Under the pieces are notes generated by a model that made no database searches, had not been told where the DNA came from, and saw only the letters and a program-made list of their open reading frames with translations. A stretch of 64,000 bases of DNA, from contig CAJNDS010002490.1 in the NCBI GenBank assembly GCA_905221605.1, forward strand, positions 534,501-598,500, in the 5' to 3' direction. The stretch's first letter is position 1. Every line of letters starts with the position of its first letter. A program made the translations under genes and the position numbers. This document shows, piece after piece, positions 49,349 to 58,600 of the stretch. Source of the stretch: Symbiodinium natans (Eukaryota > Sar > Dinophyceae > Suessiales > Symbiodiniaceae).

Positions 49349-49761
49349 CTCATGCACCCCGAAGACACTGCGAAGCCTCCCCAGGACCAGCGTGGCAGCG
49401 AGGAAGTTCCACCTGCGTCAGCCATAAACCCTAAACCCCAAACAAGGGCACTTGTTCCACAGCTAGGAAAGCCAAATAACACAAGGGGAATAGGGCAACC
49501 GTGCGGGCCGGGGCGCTAGTGTGCTGAGTATCGGACGAGGAGGTTTCGGGCCGATTTTGTGGGGCAGAGTTGCTGTCTGGCTGCAACCGTCATGCACGCT
49601 TCACACAGCGCCTGTGAAGTCTCTCAAGCGTCAGAAGGCAAGCACGAAGGCGACAAACCTAAACCCCAAGGCCCAAAAAATCGAATAAAAGCCAAGCCGA
49701 AACCCAAAATGGCTTGTAGCCGTTGCAACGCAAACCCGCTCGGTACTTCACACGCTTTCGT
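49349..49761. other. Unique region
   Basis: A 70-codon plus frame (49559-49771) is lysine- and proline-rich with two CxxC-like cysteines near its end. It has no recognisable domain and stops inside the next MITE. Confidence 0.4.
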
Positions 49762-49922
49762 CTACGGGTAGTTGCATGGTCCCTGATTAGGGTCCCTTGC
49801 CTTCTGCAAGGGGTTCTGAAGCAGGGGCTCTTGGGTTGTATAGGGTTTAGGGTTTAGGGTTTAGGGTTTAGGCTTTAGGCTTTAGGCTCGCCATGAACGG
49901 GCCCATACTCAGGGACTACCCG
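49762..49922. repeat. Family F MITE with central telomeric insertion
   Basis: CTACGGGTAGTTGCATGGTCC and GGGCCCATACTCAGGGACTAC are the outer arms. TTTAGGG and TTTAGGC units (49841-49886) lie just after GGGCTCTTGGGTTGTA, close to the axis. Confidence 0.82.
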
Positions 49923-50286
49923 AAGAAGTTCCACGTTCGCATTTATGCGGGAGGAGAATCAGATCGATAAGATAGCACCCCTTAATGAGGCTTAGGCGCT
50001 TTAGGGCTTACCTTTTGTGTACTACGGCCCGTACCCGACAATGGGAGCGGATTTTGCAGAAAGGGAGTGGGCTTAACGTTTAGGGGTTTACAGTTCAGGG
50101 TTTGTGGGGAAATTCTTTTCCTGATAGGACATCATTCACCGACGGCAAATTGTAACATTGGGACCCTTTCAGGCAACTAACTTGATCTTGGCTTGTCCCG
50201 AAAACGCCCAATGCAGTTAGTGCAGTCGTCTTAGCCCCCGTCGGGAAAGATAGAGGAGTAACGACAGAGAGGATGCACAGCTACGT
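49923..50286. other. Unique spacer
   Basis: GCACCCCTTAATGAGG near 49977 may be a D fragment. Nothing else is recognised. Confidence 0.35.
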
Positions 50287-50386
50287 ATTGCTTAAGAAGC
50301 CCCCAAAAAACATCAAAGACACAAGTCCTTATAAGGGCAACAGAGGGATCATTGTGTTTAATTTCTTGGGAGGCTTTTAAGTAGAC
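50287..50386. repeat. Family I MITE
   Basis: TTGCTTAAGAAGCCCCCAAAA and TTGGGAGGCTTTTAAGTAG are the ends around CCTTATAAGGGCAA. Confidence 0.75.
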
Positions 50387-50802
50387 AAGTAGCAGCGGAA
50401 GCGTGCATGGTAAAAGCAGTGGCGGTGGCGCGTGCCCAGCATACCGACCCTGCCCCCCCCCCCCGAAGAGCCTCGGCGACCTGGGTGACATTTTTCACCT
50501 CGGCTTCTTCAGGCACGCGCACAGCCCTAAATCCTACAACCCTAGTACCCTAAAACCCCGAACCACCCCCCCCCCAAATAAAAAAAAAGGATGATAATAA
50601 TAATAATAGTAATAAGAATAAACTAAAACCCTAAAACAAACCTAACACACGAAACCGAAGGTTTAGGGCTTCGGTGTTTACGGGGTTAGGAGCGGGTCAA
50701 GAGTTTGGGGGGTTTGGGTTTAAAGTTCAAGAAGTTTCAAACCATCAAGAAGCTCAACCGGTTCACCCTCAACCCCAAGCCACGCTCTATAACCCCCTAT
50801 AG
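50387..50802. other. Unique spacer with short homopolymers
   Basis: C11 at about 50453, C9 and A9 at 50566-50588, and an AATAAT tract near 50590-50620. No gene recognised. Confidence 0.5.
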
Positions 50803-50810
50803 CCCCCCCC

Positions 50811-50856
<46 letters not shown>
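50803..50856 (+). repeat. Poly-C tract
   Basis: C8, then A, then a run of 45 C ending at 50856. Confidence 0.95.
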
Positions 50857-50861
50857 TGGCC

Positions 50862-50995
50862 TTACTACCCCCCTCTAAGTCTATGCTGCCCCCCACCTTG
50901 GTTCCCACCCGTAAATCACCCTAATTAGGCTTAAAAAGCCTGAACTATGGGGGGGAATAGGAACCTTGGGGGGGTAGTATAGAGGGGGCTAGTAC
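50862..50995. repeat. Family K MITE
   Basis: TACTACCCCCCTCTAAGTCTA and GGGGTAGTATAGAGGGGGCTA are the ends, and TAATTAGGCTTAAAAAGCC is the centre. The poly-C tract lies directly against the left end. Confidence 0.8.
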
Positions 50996-50998
50996 TTG

Positions 50999-51206
50999 GA
51001 CCTGGAGGTTCAGGGTACTTGTAACCCAACTTAAGTGTAGCTATAACCCACTTAGCAGCCTTTAAGTACTTTCATGGGGTCATACATGGGCCAGGGTTTA
51101 GGGTTTAGGGTTTAGGGTTTAGGGTTTAGGGTTTAGGGTTTAGGGTTTAGGGTTTAGGGTTTAGGGTTTTATAATGGGGTTACTATGTACCACGAACCTC
51201 CCAGTC
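50999..51206. repeat. Family A MITE with internal telomeric array
   Basis: GACCTGGAGGTTCAGGGTACT and GTACCACGAACCTCCCAGTC are the ends. Eleven TTTAGGG units (51093-51172) lie in the right arm after CATACATGGGCC. Confidence 0.88.
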
Positions 51207-51298
51207 GGGGCACCCATGGAGTCAACTCCAAGCCGAGTGACTTCCTGGAGCAACTGTCTCGGACGGTCGGGATCTCCACCGTCCTCTCACAGTAGGGT

Positions 51299-51400
51299 TT
51301 CCCAAAGAGCCCAATACCCAAAGAGCCAAAAAACCCTGAATTCAGGCATATTTCCTTGAATCATATTGAGGATCCCTTTATCAATTAAGGTATGAGAGGA
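51299..51400. repeat. Family D MITE fragment
   Basis: TTCCCAAAGAGCCCAATACCC, CATATTTCCTTGAATCATATT and CAATTAAGGTATGAGAGG match parts of D. Its left edge (CAGTAGGGTTTCCCA) is repeated at 51401. Confidence 0.65.
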
Positions 51401-51603
51401 CAGTAGGGTTTCCCACAGAGCCCAATACCCCGTTTAAGTCATATGGAGGTTTACGAACACAGGGTGCCCTATAATGGACCCCCAAATGGGAAGATTCCCT
51501 TATAGTAAGGAATCAAATAAGGTACCCCGAATTTCGGAAACCCCTTCATATTCCGGATGATTTAAGGCATATTCCTCTACTGAGGGGGCCCTGTCCAGCC
51601 CCT
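51401..51603. repeat. Family D MITE interrupted by family H
   Basis: TTCCCACAGAGCCCAATACCCC forms the left arm. TTCATATTCCGGATGATTTAA and GGCATATTCCTCTACTGAGG form the right arm. A complete H element lies between them. Confidence 0.75.
51444..51544. repeat. Family H MITE nested in family D
   Basis: GGAGGTTTACGAACACAGGG and CCCCGAATTTCGGAAACCCC are the ends, and GGGAAGATTCCCTTATAGTAA lies inside. Confidence 0.82.
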
Positions 51604-51634
51604 TGAAAGGGAACCATAGGCGGATATACGGTGA

Positions 51635-51712
51635 AGTCCCCCCCCCTCCCCCCCCTCCCCCCCGCCTCCCCCCCGCCTCCCCCCCGCCTCCCCCCCGCCT
51701 CCCCCCCCCCCA
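51635..51712 (+). repeat. Poly-C tract with CCGCCTCC period
   Basis: C runs alternate with GCCT every nine to ten bases for about five cycles. Confidence 0.9.
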
Positions 51713-51769
51713 TGGTAGGGAACCCGCCCCGGTGGTTGGGGTGGGTGGGCTTTATGGTTTAGGTTGACG

Positions 51770-51862
51770 AACCGTAGTAAGGAATGTTCCTTAAACCAGA
51801 GTAAGGATCCCTACACAACTTAAGGCACCTTCCGGGGTTCTAAGGGTACTGGCCTCTCTGGA
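51770..51862. repeat. Family D relic
   Basis: AAGGAATGTTCCTTAAACCAG, AAGGATCCC and CTGGCCTCTCTGG match decayed D arms. Confidence 0.55.
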
Positions 51863-51983
51863 GGGTATCTAACTCCACACCCGAAAGCTGTTCCCTACTT
51901 CGAGCTGGGAAGTTGTTGATTTTAAGTTCAATTGAGGGGCATAAGAAGGGACCGCTTTATTTTATTCCCCTCTCTGACCCCTC

Positions 51984-52046
<63 letters not shown>

Positions 52047-52169
52047 CCAGATATACATATACACCCTTATCTAGTCTCCATTATAAGTAACCCCTCAATA
52101 ACCCCGAAAACAACTCCGAAGGCCCCTCCTGTAGTCCATTGATTCAAGAATGCCAACCTTGAGTGCCTG
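51863..52169. other. Spacer with AT microsatellite
   Basis: TATATACATATA repeats occupy about 51984-52045. Otherwise nothing is recognised. Confidence 0.7.
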
Positions 52170-52313
52170 TACTTGGAGGTTCATGGTACTTATTAACAAA
52201 TTACCACTCTACTTATAACTGTACTTATAACCATATTAGGGCACTGAAGAGGCTTATAAGTGGGTTATACGTACAGTTATACTTGGTTAGCAAGGACCAT
52301 GAACCTCCAAGTA
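52170..52313. repeat. Family A MITE, uninterrupted
   Basis: TACTTGGAGGTTCATGGTAC and GGACCATGAACCTCCAAGTA are near-perfect inverted ends. CATATTAGGGCACTGAAGAGG is the centre. Confidence 0.92.
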
Positions 52314-52346
52314 GGTACCCGCAGCACATGTCTACCGTAAATTATA

Positions 52347-52446
52347 GAGGGGGTTTAGGGTTTAGGGTTTAGGGTTTAGGGTTTAGGGTTTAGGGTTTAG
52401 GGTTTAGGGATATTCCTTGATGATGAAGGGGCATTGGGCTCTTTGG
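52347..52446. repeat. TTTAGGG array joined to the right half of a D element
   Basis: Eight TTTAGGG units (52350-52408) run straight into ATATTCCTTGATGATGAAGG and CATTGGGCTCTTTGGG. The left D arm is absent. Confidence 0.8.
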
Positions 52447-52557
52447 GACTAGGACTTCGGGCTCGACATCGGCCACCTTGCCAGGGTCAGCTGGGCCAGC
52501 AGCAGGCAGAGAAGCTATCTTCGCCTGGCTCACCCGGTCCCGAAACGCCCAAGCCCC

Positions 52558-52750
52558 CCTAAACCCTAAACCCTAAACCCTAAACCCTAAACCCTAAACC
52601 CCTAAACCCCCCTCTAGACTCATAGGGTTTTGGCCCAGGGTTTAGGGTTGAGGGTTTACGGAACCCTAAACCCTAAACCTGACCTCCTAAAGCCCTTTAG
52701 GGATCATGTTTATAGGGTTTAGGGTTTAGGGTTTAGGGTTTAGGGTTTGC
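52558..52750. repeat. CCCTAAA and TTTAGGG arrays, including a head-to-head pair
   Basis: CCCTAAA at 52558-52605. At 52638-52676 CAGGGTTTAGGGTTGAGGG faces CCCTAAACCCTAAACC across about 10 bp. TTTAGGG at 52716-52748. Confidence 0.85.
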
Positions 52751-52837
52751 GGTATCCGCGCATGGGCTAGGACTGAAGGCTTCGGGCTTCGAACGTGGAG
52801 CCAACCCTATCCTGAGCTCTCAACCCACACTTTTTGG

Positions 52838-52930
52838 GGTTTAGGGTTTAGGGTTTAGGGCTTAGGGTTTACGGTTTAGGGTTTAGAGTCAAGGGGGTAT
52901 ATAACCCAAGGTTCCCTATTCTTAAGGGTT
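52838..52930. repeat. TTTAGGG array joined to a palindrome fragment
   Basis: Seven units (52838-52888), then GTATATAACCCAAGGTTCCC and TATTCTTAAGGG. The same sequence occurs with a longer interior near 44.38 kb and is cut here by another TTTAGGG run. Confidence 0.65.
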
Positions 52931-53334
52931 TAGGGTTTAGAGTTTACGGGCTGTCATGGAAGTTCCTCGGGGCTCAGAACCAAGCCCTCGCACTTCGCCA
53001 AGACGTCAACGTCGGGCTCGTCGTCAGGAACGGCTTGTGTGGAACTAGAACCGTAGCCATCGAGCGTCATCGATCAGCGGCATGCCGAATGGTTAAGGCA
53101 TTCGGCAAAAAGCGTGTTCCTCTTGCTTGCTTTGCCTAAAGCAACCACTAACCCTACACCCTAAACCCTAAACCTAAACCCTTGTCATCCTCCCAATCCT
53201 CCCTGGAGTCCTTGGGGTCATTGCTTCTCGGCGTGTCTGGCAAGTCTGGGCCTTCGTCCTTCGCTCTCGTCGCGTTCATCGCTATCTGACGACTCCCCCT
53301 CGAACGTTCAGGGTGGCGTGGTCAACAATGACAC
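52931..53334. other. Unique region
   Basis: No repeat family is recognised. It includes a perfect 8-bp hairpin, GCCGAATG with CATTCGGC (53084-53106). Short CCCTAAA units at about 53157-53180. Confidence 0.45.
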
Positions 53335-53380
53335 GGTTTAGGGTTTAGGGTTTAGGGTTTAGGATTTAGGGTTTAGGGAT
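53335..53380 (+). repeat. TTTAGGG array
   Basis: Six units, one TTTAGGA variant. Confidence 0.9.
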
Positions 53381-53552
53381 GCTGAACCGCATATTCCTCT
53401 GCAAGCATCACAGCGATAAGCCCCCCAAGGCTTTTCCAAGGTTCCCTGGGTACCTACCCCGCTTGAACGCCCCTCCCTCAAGGGCCCTATAAGCCTTAGA
53501 TTCAAAAAGGCTTTCTTAACCCAAGAAGGGAAAGACAAAAACCCTAAGCCCT
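53381..53552. other. Unique spacer
   Basis: Nothing recognised. Confidence 0.4.
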
Positions 53553-53670
53553 ACTTGCTGAAGATACCCCCGAGAAATAAAGATATTCTTTCTTATAAGA
53601 GCAATATAGGGGACCCTAAACCCTAAACCTTGAACCCTAAACCCTAAACCCTGAACCCTGAACCCTAACC
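53553..53670. repeat. Left half of a family I MITE joined to a CCCTAAA array
   Basis: CTTGCTGAAGATACCCCCGAG and ATTCTTTCTTATAAGAGCAA match I. At AATATAGGGGA the element stops and CCCTAAA/CCCTGAA units (53614-53668) take over. Confidence 0.75.
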
Positions 53671-54074
53671 CACTACCCAACAACCTGGTCCGTGCCTCCT
53701 CCAGCATTTTCTTCAACTGCTGGATCTGCTCCTGGCGTCGACGGTTTATGGTTTAGGGTTTAGGGTTTTACATTCAGAGGTGTATGGAGTTTAGGGTTTA
53801 AGGTTCGGGGATGTGTGGGGAGGTTGGAGGCGCATAAAGAGTTTAGGGCTGCAGGTTTAAATTCAGGACTGACCCCAGTGTAGAGATTGGGTCCGGCGCT
53901 AGGAATTCCCTCTATAGCCCAAGTCATATCAAAGCATAGAACGCACCTGGCAATCCTAAAACCTTAGGGCTGAGGGGCTCAAATAATAGGACCCTCCACC
54001 CTCAACCTTCAACCCTCAACCCTCAACCCAAACCCAAAACCCAAAACCCTAAGCCCCACCAAAAGAACCTTTTC
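53671..54074. other. Unique spacer with decayed heptamers
   Basis: Short TTTAGGG units near 53752 and CCCTCAA/CCCAAAA units at 53996-54050. No gene recognised. Confidence 0.5.
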
Positions 54075-54199
54075 TTATATATAGAAAAATGTGTGTATAC
54101 ATATATATATATACCTACTTATTAACTTATGTACATTTTTTGTTTTTCTGTGTGTGTGTGTTTTTTTTTTTTTTTGGGCGGTGGGCGGGGGGGGGGGGG
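54075..54199 (+). repeat. AT, TG, T-run and G-run tract
   Basis: TATATATA at 54100-54112, (TG)n at 54149-54161, then T15 and G-rich sequence ending in G14. The T-to-G junction resembles family I. Confidence 0.85.
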
Positions 54200-54319
54200 C
54201 AGCGTAGGCCGCGACCACTTCAGGGGTCCACTCTCCTGCGCATCTTCGAGCTGGATCTTGAGCTGTTGCCTTAGCTTGGGCTAAGGGGGGTTGAGGGTTT
54301 GCAAGGTTTAGGGCTTTAG

Positions 54320-54492
54320 GGTTTACACTCCTAAACCCTAAACCCTAAACCCTAAACCCTAAACCGTAAACCCTAAGGGAAACCCTGAGAGTTAAGGATT
54401 CGGGCCTCGGGCTAAGCGTGGCGAAGCGGGATCCTGAGCTTTAGGGATTTGGGTTTAGGGTTTTAGGGTTTAGGGTCTGGGGTTTAGGGTTT
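54320..54492. repeat. CCCTAAA and TTTAGGG arrays
   Basis: C-strand units at 54326-54377 and G-strand units at 54445-54492, pointing apart across 65 bp. Confidence 0.88.
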
Positions 54493-54602
54493 AGGCTGCC
54501 CAGTAACCAAGGCTTAAAAAGGGTGCCCTTTTCTGCTTAAAGGGGTTTAGAAGGGAACCTAAACCCCCCAAAAAGGGAATAAGGGTACTACTGGGCATCC
54601 AA
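54493..54602. repeat. Family N MITE
   Basis: AGGCTGCCCAGTAACCAAGG and CTACTGGGCATCCAAG are the ends. It differs at only a few positions from the copy at 35.4 kb, apart from small indels. The preceding array ends exactly at its left edge. Confidence 0.88.
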
Positions 54603-55341
54603 GTGAAAGAGGTTTAGGGGTTTAGTGGTTCTTGTGATTCTTGTAGAAAAAGCACTACGGAATCCTAAACCCTAAGCCCTAAACCCTAAAACAAAACCCT
54701 AAATACCCGAACTATCCCGAATCCTCTCAAGCCGGCACCCTGTCTGAAGCCACAGAGTATCCCTCATCAACCTAGGGTTTAGTGCTTTGGGTTTAGGGTT
54801 ACGAGGTTTGCCCTTCAGTAGACCCTAGGCCTAAGGCTTCGGGTTTAGTCTCTTTGGGCAGGTACATATATATATATATGTATGTCACAGGACCATTTAA
54901 CTACCCTCAGACTGCCCTCAGATCTGTATGCCCTAAACACCCCTAAAAACCCGAAGAAAAAGGGCCCAAATTCAAAGACTTGAAACGGGTTGAAGACAAC
55001 CCCGGCTTAAGAATGCAGACCTCCAACCCAAACCTGTAACGTTGTTGACCTACAGGGTTAGTAGTATCTACCCCCCCCCCCCCCTAAGTAGGAAGCATAA
55101 ACCTCTTAAACGTTGGAGGGAAAAGGAGCTCCAGGAAAGCCTTTCAGTACCTTTGAGCATAAAGCCCCCCACATCACTTGAAACCCTAAACCCTAAACCC
55201 TAAACCCCAAACCCTGAACCCTCTCCCAAACTCTCCAAGGGACCCTCGCGAAACACCCCCAGGTCCCGGGAACGTTCATGTCAGAAAAGTGAAGGGGGTT
55301 CGGGCTGAGGGTTTAGGGCTTATGGTTCAGGGTTTAGGTTT
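54603..55341. other. Unique spacer with short arrays
   Basis: CCCTAAA units at 54663-54708 and 55182-55225, an AT run near 54866, C14 at 55071 and TTTAGGG-like units at 55300-55340. No gene recognised. Confidence 0.5.
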
Positions 55342-55487
55342 TACTTGGAGGCTCATTGTACTTACTAACCACTTCTAACTGTACTTATGACCCACTTATA
55401 AGCCCCTTAAGTGCCCTAACATGGTTATATAAGTACAGTTGTAAGTACAGTTAGAACTGGTTAATAAGAACCATGAACCTCCAAGCA
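55342..55487. repeat. Family A MITE, uninterrupted
   Basis: TACTTGGAGGCTCATTGTACT and GAACCATGAACCTCCAAGCA are the ends. CTTAAGTGCCCTAACATGG is the centre. Confidence 0.9.
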
Positions 55488-55575
55488 GGGTTTAGGGAAG
55501 CAGTGTTCCGCATTGGGTTTTTCGTCCTGATCACTGTCCAAGGCCGTTCAGAAGTCTGGGTTTCAGCGTTACAAT

Positions 55576-55732
55576 CATGGGTTCCCCTACTCTCCCCCCC
55601 CCCCCTCTTTTCTACCCCCCGAGGTTTCCCCCTTAAATAACCTGAATTAGGCTTAATGGTCCCTGATAGCCTTATCTAATTATCGGGGGAACCTTGGGGG
55701 GTGTATAGAGGGGGGTGGTAGGGGAACCCATG
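55576..55732. repeat. Family K MITE
   Basis: CATGGGTTCCCCTACTCTCC and GGTGGTAGGGGAACCCATG are inverted ends. CCCGAGGTTTCCCCCTTA and GGGGGAACCTTGGGG pair inside. Confidence 0.88.
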
Positions 55733-55737
55733 ATATG

Positions 55738-55815
55738 AGAGTTTACGAAACTAAGCAACCCCAAATATAGACCCCCAAATAGTTGGATCCCCTTTTGTAA
55801 GGACCCCAATAACTC
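55738..55815. repeat. Family H MITE, partial
   Basis: GAGTTTACGAAACTAAGCAAC and CCAAATAGTTGGATCCCC match H. The right end gives way to CCCTAAA-like units. Confidence 0.7.
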
Positions 55816-55844
55816 TAAACCCTAGACCCTCGAACCACAGTGAG

Positions 55845-55874
55845 GTATAAAGGGGGGGTAGTAGGGGAACCCAT
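55845..55874 (+). repeat. Second copy of a family K right end
   Basis: TATAAAGGGGGGGTAGTAGG and GGAACCCATG repeat the K right end at 55703-55732 as a direct duplicate, with the H fragment between. Confidence 0.8.
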
Positions 55875-55974
55875 GCTACAAGGGGCTTTTTCGGTCCCCT
55901 TGCAGAACTGTGGCAGCGGAGGCGACTGAGCTCGTCACTCGCGAGAGGCAGCACGAAGGCCTTCGGCCTGAAAA

Positions 55975-56068
55975 ACCAAACCCCAAACCCCAAACCCCAA
56001 ACCCCAAACCCCAAACCCCAAACCCCAAACCCCAAACCCCAAACCCCAAACCCTAAACCCTAAACCCT
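55975..56068 (-). repeat. CCCCAAA array
   Basis: About ten CCCCAAA units change to CCCTAAA at 56050. Confidence 0.95.
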
Positions 56069-56164
56069 GGGGGATGGAGGCCGCTTTAGCACTCACAACT
56101 CGCAGACCTGCGAACTTCTCGGATGCCAGGCGCTGGAGGGTTCAGGGCTTTGAGGATTCCGAGA

Positions 56165-56312
56165 CTACTTGCAGGTTCAGGGTTTAGGGTTTAGGGTTTA
56201 GATTTTGGGATACTTAAAAACCCCACTTATGCGTCCACTTACAACATACTTGGAGGACTTAGGGGGCTTGTGAGTATAGCTGGGGTGAAGAGTATTCTGA
56301 ACCTCCAAGTAG
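56165..56312. repeat. Family A MITE with seamless telomeric insertion
   Basis: CTACTTGCAGGTTCAGGGT passes directly into TTAGGGTTTAGGG (56180-56203) so that the terminal-repeat bases TTCAGGG form the first unit. The A interior (variant with ACTTGGAGGACTTAGGGGG) and the right end CTGAACCTCCAAGTAG follow. Confidence 0.85.
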
Positions 56313-56331
56313 AAGCCCTGAACTCTGATCC

Positions 56332-56885
56332 CCTAAACCCTAAACCCTAAACCCTAAACCCTAAACCCTAAACCCTAAACCCTAAACCCTAAACCCTAAA
56401 CCCTAAACCCTAGCGTGGTGCCAGAGGCCCCTTGACTAAAGCCTCTCAGGCCGAAGCTAGCAGAAAAGGCTCTCAGCACGAAGGTTTTTCGAGAACAAAC
56501 CCCAGCATCCCACAGCCCTTGAGATTTCCGACAGCTGCCTTACAAAAACCCTAGACCCCTTATCTTCCTCGCCTTCACCCTAAACCCTAGACCCTAAACC
56601 CTAAACCCTAGCCCTAAACCCTAAACCCTAAACCCTAAACCCTAAACCCTAAACCCTAAACCCTCGTAGTCCTGGAGCTTGAGACCCCGTCAGACCAAGG
56701 CCCAAGCGCGGTAGGCCTCCTCGATTTTCAAGCCTCGCTAAGTGTTGAGAAGCTCAAAACGCTCCATGTTTGGGGCTGAGGGCTTTCAAATTTAGGGTTT
56801 AGGGTTTAGGGTTTAGGGTTTAGGGTGTAGGGTTTAGGGTTTAGGATTTAGGGTTTAGGGTTTAGGGTTTAGGGTTTAGGGATGT
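56332..56885. repeat. Three arrays with unique spacers
   Basis: CCCTAAA at 56332-56411 and 56578-56663, TTTAGGG at 56792-56882. Confidence 0.93.
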
Positions 56886-57300
56886 TGGGAGGGCTTACGG
56901 GTTGTGGAGTTTAGGGTTTCGATTGTGGAGTTTGGGGTACGAGCCCGAGCTCTGTAAGTTCAAGGGTTCAGGGCTTCATATGGTTTACCCTAAACCCTAA
57001 ACCCTAAACCCGAAACCCTAAACCCTAAACCCTAAACCCTAAGCCCTAAACCCTAAACCCTAAACCCCCTTAATTGGGATCCCTCCTTTTTACCCCCTTC
57101 AATGGCAAGAAGCCCTTGAGACCCCTCAGCCTGAGGCCCCTGCGGGCCACCTCGGCAGCCTCGGCCTGATTAGGGTTTGGGTTTAGGGTTTAGGGTTTAG
57201 GGTTGAGGGTTTAGGGTTTAGGGTTTGGGGTTCAGGGGTTCGGGTTTGGGGTTTGGGGTTTGGGGTTTAGGGTTTGGGGTTTGGGGTGTAGGGTTGAGGG
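56886..57300. repeat. CCCTAAA and TTTAGGG/TTTGGGG arrays
   Basis: C-strand units at 56990-57066 and G-strand units at 57173-57295, with unique sequence around 57070-57170. Confidence 0.9.
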
Positions 57301-57796
57301 ATTGTTGGGTGTTTAGGGCTGGAGGATCAGGCACTTAAGAGCTTTAAAGGTTTGGGGGTCAACAGCTTGAGGGTTGGGGGTTGCAGGTCTAGGCATTTGC
57401 GTTGCAGTGCACTGCATGCACGTACACAAACGACAGACACGCACCTGTATCTATCTGTCTACATATATGTACATGTCTATAGATGCTTTTTTACAAGTGA
57501 AAATGATCCCGGCCCTTAGTTCGCCAACCCCAAAGCCCCCCAGCCTGCCCTAAATCCGAAACCTTAAACCCTAAACCCTCACCCCCAAAATGCACCACGG
57601 GAGGGGGGGGGGGGAAACCTAAACCCTAAACCCGAACTAAACCCTAAATTAATTACTTAAACCCTAAACCCTAGACCCTAAACCCTAAACCCTACACCCT
57701 AAACCCTAAACCCCTTGCCTCTGCAGCATGCAGGGCCGCCCGTTGCTCCGCCTCGATGCGGTCAGCACCCGTCCTGAGAAGTGTAGTTTCGAGGGA
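57301..57796. other. Spacer with one CCCTAAA array
   Basis: G13 at about 57602-57614 and CCCTAAA units at 57617-57713. No gene recognised. Confidence 0.6.
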
Positions 57797-57945
57797 CCCA
57801 GAGAGCCCGATACCCCTTAATTAAGGAATATGCAATATACCTTAAGGATCCTTGATATGATTTAAGGAATATACAACATACCTTAAGGATCCTTAACCTG
57901 ATTTAAGGAATATTCCTTAATTCAGGGTACTGGGCTCTTTTTGGG
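57797..57945. repeat. Family D MITE with duplicated middle
   Basis: CCCAGAGAGCCCGATACCCC and GGTACTGGGCTCTTTTTGGG are the ends. CCTTAAGGATCCTTNANNTGA with ATTTAAGGAATAT occurs twice, lengthening the unit to about 149 bp. Confidence 0.88.
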
Positions 57946-58169
57946 GTTGTGCGAACCGTGCGACATCTTGCCTGTATTATAGTATGGGCTTTGGATGCAC
58001 GACTGAACCGCTCCTGCGAACGCATGAGAGTTCTGTCTCTCAAGTACATCACCGTGAGAAGGGCACCACAAAAACAACTCACCTCCCGAAGGCTGAATCG
58101 CCCTCACCTGAAGCCTGCAAACCCTATAACCCCCGGAACCCTTCGAGCCTTTTCTGTCTGAAAAACCCC
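57946..58169. other. Unique region
   Basis: Overlapping frames of 61-70 codons on both strands. No domain is recognised. Confidence 0.35.
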
Positions 58170-58600
58170 CTATACGCCCTCTAAACCCTCTAAACCCTCT
58201 AAACCCAGGCCCGAAACCTTGAAAACAAACTGACCCCTAAACCCTAAACACCAAAACCCTAAACCCCAAACCCCAAACCCTAAACCCGAAACCCTAAACT
58301 ACCCCAAAACCCGAACCCGAAACCCGAAACCCTAAACAGGCTTCCCCCTTCACGGATGGCACCTGGGACTCCCCACACTTTGTCCGCCAGCCGATGCTCG
58401 GCCTCGTCTGCCCTCTTCGCAGAGGCTTTGGCCTGGGCTTAGGGTTTCGGGTTTCGGGTTTCGGGTTAAGGTTTAAGGGTTAAGGGTTTAGGGTTTAGGG
58501 TTAGGGTTTAGGGTTTAGGGTTTAGGGTTTAGAGCTTAGGGCTTAGGGTTTAGGGTTTAGAGTTTCGGGTTTAGGGTTTAGGATTAGGGCTTAGGGGTTT
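58170..58600. repeat. CCCTAAA/CCCGAAA tract, spacer, TTTCGGG/TTTAGGG tract
   Basis: C-strand units at 58170-58335 end in CCCGAAA. G-strand units at 58440-58600 start with TTTCGGG, so the same rare variant borders both sides of about 100 bp of unique sequence. Confidence 0.88.

Noticed and set aside
53050-53060. ACCGTAGCCAT, matching the first 11 bases of the dinoflagellate spliced leader
   Set aside because: The match stops after 11 bases and the characteristic TTTTGGCTCAAG does not follow. An 11-base match in 128 kb of both strands is not rare enough to identify the lineage.
53084-53106. Perfect 8-bp hairpin followed by an A run, like a bacterial terminator
   Set aside because: The window is plainly eukaryotic and no gene lies upstream. 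A single short hairpin is expected by chance.
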